From: a virus
Strand: one strand, 5' to 3'
Length of the DNA stretch: 43,744 nucleotides
Virus record (IMG/VR): IMGVR_UViG_3300044684_000342
Span: 1-43,744 of that record
Under the pieces are notes generated by a model. The model was given only the letters and a program-made list of their open reading frames with translations, had not been told where the DNA came from and made no database searches. Of this stretch, positions 40,334 through 43,744 are shown in pieces. A program made the position numbers and the translations under genes. Position 1 is the stretch's first letter, and every line of letters starts with the position of its first letter.

Positions 40334-40657
40334 TTAATTACTGCGTACTACTAAAGCCTTATCGGTATCTCCGCCAAAAGAAATCTCGGCGTATCGTAGC
40401 TTATTGCTACCATCACTATAAGCGCCATTCTCTATGTACTTAATAAATTTGTTGCGCTTAGAGTCGTAATCGTAGGAAAGAGTCCATCCTTCTTTACTGC
40501 CATCTGGTGCAATAAAAAACGATCTATACCCATTTGCAGCCCCGTTTATTACAGGCGAAACGAGAGCACCAAATATTTCAACCGCTTTTGCGTGGGCGAG
40601 ATTTATATGCTCGTCGTAGGATACAACAACTATAGCATGGTGTTTTATGTAGCCCAT
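40334..40657 (-). CDS. Conserved phage protein of unknown function (YRSFFIAPDGSKEGW motif)
   Basis: A 107-residue protein starting MGYIKHHAIVVVSYDEHINL. The motifs GYRSFFIAPDGSKEGW and a C-terminal YAEISFGGDTDK are familiar from a group of small phage proteins of unknown role in unrelated hosts. It looks like an alpha-beta domain. It follows the 85-residue gene by two bases. Function unknown. Confidence 0.78.
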   Translation of the reverse strand: MGYIKHHAIVVVSYDEHINLAHAKAVEIFGALVSPVINGAANGYRSFFIAPDGSKEGWTLSYDYDSKRNKFIKYIENGAYSDGSNKLRYAEISFGGDTDKALVVRSN

Positions 40658-40659
40658 AG

Positions 40660-40917
40660 CTAAATATTGAATAGTGATTTAAAATTGTTTTCAGCAGCAG
40701 CCAGTAACTCATCCCACTTGGCCGGCTGGCAGGCACTAATATACTTTGTTACGTCTTCTGTACCCCAGCGGATAGAAAGTATATCGCAAGTGCGCATTGT
40801 GCCATCATCTCGGTAGGTTGTTGCCTGAGCTTCGACTTCCAGATCGCCAATATGCATCGGGCTGATACCATTTTCGTAGTACTGCGGAACAAGAAAGGTG
40901 AATTTTTTAACGCTCAT
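40660..40917 (-). CDS. Early protein of unknown function
   Basis: An 85-residue protein starting MSVKKFTFLVPQYYENGISP, beta-rich in the first two thirds with a DDGTMRTCDILSIRWG segment and a C-terminal helix. Its ATG overlaps the stop of the preceding 59-residue gene. No family is recognised. Confidence 0.72.
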   Translation of the reverse strand: MSVKKFTFLVPQYYENGISPMHIGDLEVEAQATTYRDDGTMRTCDILSIRWGTEDVTKYISACQPAKWDELLAAAENNFKSLFNI

Positions 40918-41093
40918 TTCTTTTGTTTTGCAAGTTTTTTTACAAACTCCCGAACAACAACCGAAAGAGATTGCTTATACAACTGCTTTGCTGCTATCTC
41001 GGCATCATTGGCATCCTTGTCTGCCACGCGATAGGTTTTTACAACCATAGGGTCTCCCGCTGCCGGTATCTGTAGTTTTTTTAATTGTGCCAT
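40914..41093 (-). CDS. Small basic protein, first gene after promoter copy 5
   Basis: A 59-residue protein starting MAQLKKLQIPAAGDPMVVKT and ending VKKLAKQKK, helical in its second half. The ATG at 41093 lies eight bases after the -7 box of its promoter, so the transcript leader is very short or nearly absent. It overlaps the next gene by ATGA. Basic and helical, it might bind nucleic acid; this is speculative. Confidence 0.7.
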   Translation of the reverse strand: MAQLKKLQIPAAGDPMVVKTYRVADKDANDAEIAAKQLYKQSLSVVVREFVKKLAKQKK

Positions 41094-41097
41094 AGTG

Positions 41098-41199
41098 TTA
41101 CAAATGTAATACTATACGTATTACGAACCAAATTATAAGTAAAATAAATACACGGATTAACCAGCCCAGCGCTGTAGCTACTGTATAGCCCAAACTCAT
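41098..41199 (-). CDS. 33-residue membrane peptide ending inside a promoter
   Basis: Starting at an ATG that overlaps the stop of the upstream gene (ATGA), this ORF codes for MSLGYTVATALGWLIRVFIL and 13 further hydrophobic residues, one membrane span. Its last eleven codons are the promoter copy 5 sequence, including the palindrome, and the TAA follows the -7 box. Either a real coupled small membrane protein or a chance ORF; the exact coupling supports the former. Confidence 0.45.
   Translation of the reverse strand: MSLGYTVATALGWLIRVFILLIIWFVIRIVLHL
41101..41132 (-). promoter_or_regulatory. Promoter-operator module, copy 5
   Basis: Minus strand: -33 TTTG (41132-41129), 20-base spacer, -7 TACATTTG (41108-41101). 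Core 41124-41106 reads GTAATACGTATAGTATTAC, with the outer seven bases of each arm perfectly paired. It drives the gene at 41093 and those following it. Confidence 0.83.
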
Positions 41200-41393
41200 T
41201 TTGTGCGGTGCCATTTCATTCGGTTTAGAAGTTCGAGGTTTTCGGGTGTTATGTCTACCACAATATCTCTGCCCGGGTTTGCCGCCATTTCGCGCCACAC
41301 CCTCTCTGCCTGCTGCTCGCCTAACAATCGCTTCAGCGCTGCCAGTAGGCTTACCTGAGGCATGCCCGGGGTAGGTATTGCGGTTTGTTTCAT
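41196..41393 (-). CDS. Small early protein of unknown function
   Basis: A 65-residue protein starting MKQTAIPTPGMPQVSLLAAL, with a helical, charged middle (KRLLGEQQAERVWREMAANP) and a short strand near the end. Its ATG overlaps the stop of the 104-residue gene as TAATG. A longer ORF in another frame over the same bases (41098-41403) is considered a shadow except for its last part. Function unknown. Confidence 0.7.
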   Translation of the reverse strand: MKQTAIPTPGMPQVSLLAALKRLLGEQQAERVWREMAANPGRDIVVDITPENLELLNRMKWHRTK

Positions 41394-41707
41394 TACAATT
41401 CATTGTTCATTGCAGCCATAAATAGTACAATGGTTTGGCGCAGCGGTGTAAAGCCATGATGTCGCTGCGTAGTACTGTATGCTGGGTCGTGGTAATGTAT
41501 ACCATATCCCCACCAGCTAGATGATGTATTTTCCTCTACCAACTGTTCGCATTCTTCCTTGTTTGGTTCGAATAACTTAAGCAATTCGTTGTCTATCCTG
41601 AGTGTAGTTGCAGAGCCGCAAAGACCGGTATTTTCGCCGTTATGTTTACTCGGTAAAAATCCATCTTCCATGCACTGCATGTAAAAATTTAGGTGTTTCT
41701 TCTCCAT
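41393..41707 (-). CDS. Early protein of unknown function next to the tRNA-like gene
   Basis: A 104-residue protein starting MEKKHLNFYMQCMEDGFLPS, with an aromatic patch (SSSWWGYGIHYHDPAYSTTQ) and a helical C-terminus. The ATG at 41707 is preferred; an earlier ATG at 41770 lies inside the tRNA-like gene. It begins 22 bases after the 3' end of that gene, so it may be expressed from the same transcript after processing. Function unknown. Confidence 0.72.
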   Translation of the reverse strand: MEKKHLNFYMQCMEDGFLPSKHNGENTGLCGSATTLRIDNELLKLFEPNKEECEQLVEENTSSSWWGYGIHYHDPAYSTTQRHHGFTPLRQTIVLFMAAMNNEL

Positions 41708-41728
41708 GATTATATTTTTGGGTATGAG

Positions 41729-41818
41729 TAGCCGGGGCAGGAATCGAACCTGCACGCAGCCATATTGCAAACACCGGGTATTATTTGCCCGGCACGTCTA
41801 CCGTTCCGTCACCCGGCT
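41729..41818 (-). tRNA. tRNA-like gene, leucine type with long variable arm and aberrant anticodon loop
   Basis: A 90-nt cloverleaf on the minus strand. Acceptor stem AGCCGGG/CCCGGCT is perfect with discriminator A; D arm ACG-GAACGGTAGA-CGT has the GG pair and the GGTAGAC shape of tRNA-Leu; T arm GCAGG-TTCGATT-CCTGC is perfect. The anticodon stem CCGGG/CCCGG encloses nine bases (CAAATAATA) instead of seven and lacks the usual U33, so the anticodon cannot be fixed. The variable region is 20 nt and can form a short stem. No CCA is encoded. A shift placing TTGCAAT (a cysteine-type loop) as anticodon loop gives a much weaker stem. It may be a decoy, degraded, or modified tRNA. Confidence 0.72.
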
Positions 41819-42062
41819 GGGTAATTGTCATTTCGTTGAAGCGTATAAAGGCCCTAACAACCTTGCCAACAACCACCGTGTAAACGTGTATTCCGATAGG
41901 AGTAACGCGCTCTATGTTGCAGTTGTGGGAGGTATGGTACTTAGATATCTCATTAACAGATGCATCGCCATCTTCGCGCATTGGGGCGCAATAAATGTAC
42001 TTTGAATGGCCTACGTTCCTGTATGTAAAAGTTTTACCGGAAAAGAATTCTTCGCGTGTCAT
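41781..42062 (-). CDS. Early protein of unknown function, 3' end overlapping the tRNA-like gene
   Basis: A 93-residue protein from ATG 42062 (MTREEFFSGKTFTYRNVGHS); an ATG at 42119 would add 19 residues but lies before a GC-rich hairpin, whereas 42062 is preceded by an A-rich leader like those of other genes here. The protein is beta-rich (ERVTPIGIHVYTVVVGKVVR) with a C-terminal DGTVDVPGK. Its last 38 bases, including the stop codon, lie inside the tRNA-like gene, an unusual overlap: the TAA falls in the anticodon loop. Function unknown. Confidence 0.68.
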   Translation of the reverse strand: MTREEFFSGKTFTYRNVGHSKYIYCAPMREDGDASVNEISKYHTSHNCNIERVTPIGIHVYTVVVGKVVRAFIRFNEMTITQPGDGTVDVPGK

Positions 42063-42086
42063 GCTGTATTGTTTGGTGTTAAAGTA

Positions 42087-42110
42087 GGGGCCGGCCTTCA
42101 CTCCGGCCCC
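42087..42110 (-). terminator. GC-rich perfect hairpin
   Basis: GGGGCCGG (42087-42094) and CCGGCCCC (42103-42110) form a perfect eight-pair stem with an eight-base loop. On the minus strand TACTTTAAC follows, a weak U-tract. It lies between the 40-residue membrane gene and the gene starting at 42062; terminator or RNA processing signal. Confidence 0.55.
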
Positions 42111-42142
42111 GGTTGCCATATATCGCCTTTCCTTGCCTGCTA

Positions 42143-42265
42143 CTATCTGGTAGTAAAAAACGGCCCATTGGTTGCCCGGAGGTAAGCCGTTACCAGCACA
42201 CCGGCAATTATAGCAACAATTGCTATGCGTACAATAATATCGGCGGTTGTGTACTTTTGTTTCAT
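42143..42265 (-). CDS. 40-residue single-span membrane peptide
   Basis: A short gene starting MKQKYTTADIIVRIAIVAII, with one hydrophobic span (about residues 9-28) and a polar C-terminus (ATNGPFFTTR). It has a clear ATG with an A-rich stretch before it (CATAAAACGTTAGAAA) and stands between two hairpins (42288-42307 and 42087-42110), so it appears as an independent small unit. Function unknown. Confidence 0.55.
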   Translation of the reverse strand: MKQKYTTADIIVRIAIVAIIAGVLVTAYLRATNGPFFTTR

Positions 42266-42287
42266 TTTCTAACGTTTTATGGTTAAT

Positions 42288-42307
42288 ACGGGCCGCTGCC
42301 AGCCCGT
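42288..42307 (-). terminator. Hairpin after the 59-residue early gene
   Basis: ACGGGC (42288-42293) and GCCCGT (42302-42307) form a six-pair stem with an eight-base loop, followed on the minus strand by ATTAACCATAAAA. It lies 24 bases after the stop of the gene at 42332. Weak U-tract; probable but not certain terminator. Confidence 0.5.
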
Positions 42308-42331
42308 TTCGGGTAATAAACCCATCATCAG

Positions 42332-42511
42332 TTAACCTTGTATGCCAAACTGCAATACCTGCTGCGCAATGGTAAAAGATGAAATTTTTTTAGTGTACAG
42401 GCGCTTAAGTGTCTTACCGCGCATGCCAGCAGGTACATGGGCTACTAATTTTGTACGGGTTGCGTCTAAGGTAACAGTCACGTTGTTGGTTACAGTTAGT
42501 GCTCTTTGCAT
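42332..42511 (-). CDS. Small early protein, possible DNA-binding or regulatory role
   Basis: A 59-residue protein starting MQRALTVTNNVTVTLDATRT, strand-rich at first and then basic and helical (KTLKRLYTKKISSF). The start is fixed at 42511 by promoter copy 6, whose -7 box ends 21 bases upstream; an in-frame ATG at 42589 lies before the promoter. It is a single-gene unit ended by a hairpin. Small basic proteins under separate control may be regulators; no family is recognised. Confidence 0.7.
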   Translation of the reverse strand: MQRALTVTNNVTVTLDATRTKLVAHVPAGMRGKTLKRLYTKKISSFTIAQQVLQFGIQG

Positions 42512-42532
42512 GGTGTTTTGTGTTTTGTTATA

Positions 42533-42564
42533 CAAATGTAATACGTTTCGTATTACGATCCAAA
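42533..42564 (-). promoter_or_regulatory. Promoter-operator module, copy 6
   Basis: Minus strand: -33 TTTG (42564-42561), 20-base spacer, -7 TACATTTG (42540-42533). Core GTAATACGAAACGTATTAC (42556-42538) is a perfect palindrome identical to those of copies 3 and 4. The leader TATAACAAAACACAAAACACC runs to the ATG at 42511 with one extra base group compared with copies 2 and 4. Confidence 0.87.
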
Positions 42565-42589
42565 TAATTCTCAATCTTTTTTCCTTCAT

Positions 42590-42667
42590 TTAACTGCGCT
42601 TTTCGACGCCCTCACCCTGATCTGCCAGTGCTTTAAACTTTTTAGCCAGTTCTAAGATAGTAGACAT
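42590..42667 (-). CDS. 25-residue peptide
   Basis: A very short ORF coding for MSTILELAKKFKALADQGEG then VEKRS, six bases after the stop of the 78-residue gene. It is a single amphipathic helix of the type seen in tiny conserved phage peptides (ILELA..F..LA..G). Its stop lies 26 bases before the -33 box of promoter copy 6. Acceptance rests on spacing and helix pattern, so confidence is limited. Confidence 0.4.
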   Translation of the reverse strand: MSTILELAKKFKALADQGEGVEKRS

Positions 42668-42673
42668 AGTGGT

Positions 42674-42910
42674 TTAAACTTTAAAATGGGAGAATGTTGA
42701 ATCTGCGTAATAGAAGGTAATCTCGTGGCCGCGCCAACACTTAGCAGAGTAGGGAACATTCCATATTTCTGCCATCTCCATATTGTACTGCCACTCGGTT
42801 ACGGTTATTGATTTATCGTCCTTTGGATGTATGCCTACCTTAGTAATAGGGCAGCCCGGGTGCAGCGCCTGTGCGGCCGCAAATAAAGTGCGTGGGGTGT
42901 GGTGTAACAT
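42674..42910 (-). CDS. Early protein of unknown function
   Basis: A 78-residue protein starting MLHHTPRTLFAAAQALHPGC, with a strand-rich middle (DDKSITVTEWQYNMEMAEIW) and a C-terminal CWRGHEITFYYADSTFS. It begins one base after the stop of the upstream gene, in the unit driven by promoter copy 7. No family is recognised. Confidence 0.72.
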   Translation of the reverse strand: MLHHTPRTLFAAAQALHPGCPITKVGIHPKDDKSITVTEWQYNMEMAEIWNVPYSAKCWRGHEITFYYADSTFSHFKV

Positions 42911-42911
42911 G

Positions 42912-43196
42912 CTACTGGTGGTTTATGAGTGATAAAATTTGTTTGGCATACTTAGGGAGTGCCCGTTTAGCCTGCTCCAGATGCTTACCGCTAAGGTGTT
43001 TGCCGCCCAGCAGCCAGTTGGCGTAATAGCTTAGGCGTTTTGCATCGAAGGCGTTAAAACCTACGCCATTAGCCTCAATGGTTACTTCTGATTGTTGTTC
43101 CTCCCGGGTTTGGCGTTCATGCAGCACAATTATTGCGCGCTCAATCCAGCGCTGGTCGCTGCTTAATTTCGCTTTAATTACTTCTACTGTGTACAT
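42912..43196 (-). CDS. Conserved phage protein of unknown function (ERQT...NGVGFNAFDA motif)
   Basis: A 94-residue protein. The pattern AIIVLHERQTREEQQSE followed by NGVGFNAFDAKRL and a C-terminal LSGKHLEQAKRALPKYAKQI helix is one I recognise from small proteins in many unrelated phages and plasmids; no function is assigned. It is first in the unit behind promoter copy 7, twenty-one bases from the -7 box. The motif suggests a compact helical domain. Confidence 0.82.
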   Translation of the reverse strand: MYTVEVIKAKLSSDQRWIERAIIVLHERQTREEQQSEVTIEANGVGFNAFDAKRLSYYANWLLGGKHLSGKHLEQAKRALPKYAKQILSLINHQ

Positions 43197-43217
43197 GGTT
43201 TTGGTGTGTTTGTATTA

Positions 43218-43249
43218 CAAATGTAATACGCGGCGTAATACGAACCAAA
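43218..43249 (-). promoter_or_regulatory. Promoter-operator module, copy 7 (first early unit)
   Basis: Minus strand: -33 TTTG (43249-43246), 20-base spacer, -7 TACATTTG (43225-43218). Core 43241-43223 is GTATTACGCCGCGTATTAC, the direct-repeat variant shared with copy 2. It lies between the terminator of the lysis unit and the gene at 43196. Confidence 0.85.
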
Positions 43250-43260
43250 TAATTTTTGAG

Positions 43261-43289
43261 AAAAAATCCCCGAGTAGACACCCGGGGAT
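43261..43289 (-). terminator. Rho-independent terminator after the endolysin gene
   Basis: On the minus strand ATCCCCG (43289-43283), a ten-base loop and CGGGGAT (43272-43266) form a seven-pair stem followed by a run of T (43266-43261, TTTTTTCTC). It ends the lysis unit, 36 bases after the endolysin stop, and is followed directly by promoter copy 7. Confidence 0.85.
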
Positions 43290-43325
43290 AACACCAAAAC
43301 AATAATTGCTATGAATATTGAAAAA

Positions 43326-43744
43326 CTACTGCCACCATGCTACCAGTGCGTAAGGCAAAACGTCCTGATTATTGGCCGTCATAAGGCTGTAAACCTTTGG
43401 TTGGAACTCGGGCCACTGATCAGGATGAACCGTTTGGCATCCCTCGCTGCTGGTTGTTGTATAGCCGCCTTTGTGCAGGTTAATGGCTATACCTTTAAAA
43501 ACTTTGTTACCCTCGCCATCGCGCCACACTGGTAAACTCTCGTCCGGAGTGGCCGGCCTGAATGCATCATAGCCGCCATCCGCATGCGTAGTAATGCCAT
43601 GTTTACCCTTCTTAAAGAAGTGCAGCCCGGGTATAAGCGTTGCAACCTCTGGTTTAAAACGGCTGGGATCGGTGTTGCCATTAAACGTTTCATATCCACC
43701 CGGGTAAAACAGGCACATACAATCATCGTAGATGCCCCGGTCGT
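43326..43744 (-). CDS. Putative endolysin / cell-wall hydrolase, C-terminal part (begins at the left end)
   Basis: This part carries the conserved region of a 192-residue protein whose start is at 287 on the circle. The motif GIAINLHKGGYTTTSSEGCQ, then TVHPDQWPEF, combines a histidine, serines and an S-x-GCQ cysteine. This resembles the His...Ser-x-Gly-Cys catalytic layout of L,D-transpeptidase/YkuD-like and related cell-wall enzymes, and occurs in small phage lysis proteins. It probably cuts or rearranges peptidoglycan. No signal peptide is seen, so it would need a holin. The enzyme class is uncertain. The terminator at 43261-43289 follows. Confidence 0.68.
   Translation of the reverse strand, partial: DRGIYDDCMCLFYPGGYETFNGNTDPSRFKPEVATLIPGLHFFKKGKHGITTHADGGYDAFRPATPDESLPVWRDGEGNKVFKGIAINLHKGGYTTTSSEGCQTVHPDQWPEFQPKVYSLMTANNQDVLPYALVAWWQ
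43618..43744. repeat. Direct terminal repeat, right copy
   Basis: Identical to positions 1-127 over all 127 bases. It should be counted once when the genome is circularised; see the left copy. Confidence 0.95.

Noticed and set aside
41200-41403. ORF 41098-41403 in its full length
   Set aside because: Most of it overlaps the better-supported 65-residue gene; only the last 33 codons, with their own coupled ATG, are kept as a candidate.
43311-43535. Plus-strand ORF with an A-rich leader after the hairpin at 43266
   Set aside because: The leader looks suggestive, but the ORF is antisense to the conserved part of the endolysin-like gene and no promoter is visible on the plus strand.
1-43744. CRISPR array, rRNA, insertion sequence or transposase
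   Set aside because: No regularly spaced repeats, rRNA motifs, terminal inverted repeats with a transposase, or DDE-type genes were seen. Despite Mu-like structural genes there are no Mu transposition genes.
1-43744. Integrase or attachment site at the tRNA-like gene
   Set aside because: No tyrosine or serine recombinase is encoded, and the tRNA-like gene is complete rather than a 3' fragment, so an attP reading is not supported.

Overview
This window is a complete, circularly assembled genome of a tailed phage with a contractile tail (myovirus morphology, Mu-like head and neck genes) that most probably infects a member of the Bacteroidota. The first 127 bases are repeated exactly as the last 127 bases, so the unit length is 43,617 bp and the ends are an arbitrary cut through the putative endolysin gene. 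The host call rests on promoters of the Bacteroidota type (TTTG, about 20 bases, TAnnTTTG), A-rich leaders mostly without Shine-Dalgarno sequences, a Bacteroidota-type VirE/BT4734-like primase-helicase and tail proteins typical of Bacteroidota phages. No integrase, excisionase or phage repressor of the CI type was seen, so a virulent lifestyle is likely.

Layout. Nearly every gene is on the minus strand, so the map reads from right to left. From 43.2 to 37.6 kb lies a set of small early genes, many with their own promoter, a leucine-type tRNA-like gene (41.7 kb), a Rad52-like annealing protein (40.3-39.5 kb) and a coiled-coil protein. From 37.5 to 27.8 kb is the replication, recombination and modification block: RecE-like exonuclease, Pif1/Dda-like helicase, GIY-YIG-like protein, ASCH-like protein, SSB-like protein, a PLP-dependent enzyme paired with a DNA methyltransferase, DUF3310, SF2 helicase, Nudix hydrolase, primase-helicase and DUF4031. 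A 244-bp AT-rich region with nine TGTAAC repeats (27,568-27,811) separates this from the late genes and is the best origin candidate.

From 27.6 to 1.4 kb are the late genes in Mu-like order: VRR-NUC-like nuclease, small and large terminase, gp36-like neck protein, portal (DUF935), MuF-like protein, virion morphogenesis protein, tail terminator, baseplate J, fibre-like proteins, ClpP-type protease joined to scaffold, major capsid, sheath, tube, tail assembly chaperone with a probable -1 frameshift, tape measure, baseplate hub and spike, LysM-type protein, a 1308-residue tail fibre with an SGNH esterase domain, and membrane proteins. The lysis cassette (1.3 kb across the junction to 43.3 kb) closes the circle.

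The most striking feature is a dispersed promoter-operator module: seven copies of a Bacteroidota promoter whose spacer is filled by a 19-bp repeat of the form GTAWTACG-NNN-CGTATTAC. Five copies drive minus-strand units and two drive small plus-strand genes inserted among the late genes (16.7-17.3 kb and 24.6-24.9 kb). A ribbon-helix-helix protein encoded beside one of these islands is a candidate ligand. Together these suggest a phage-wide regulon.
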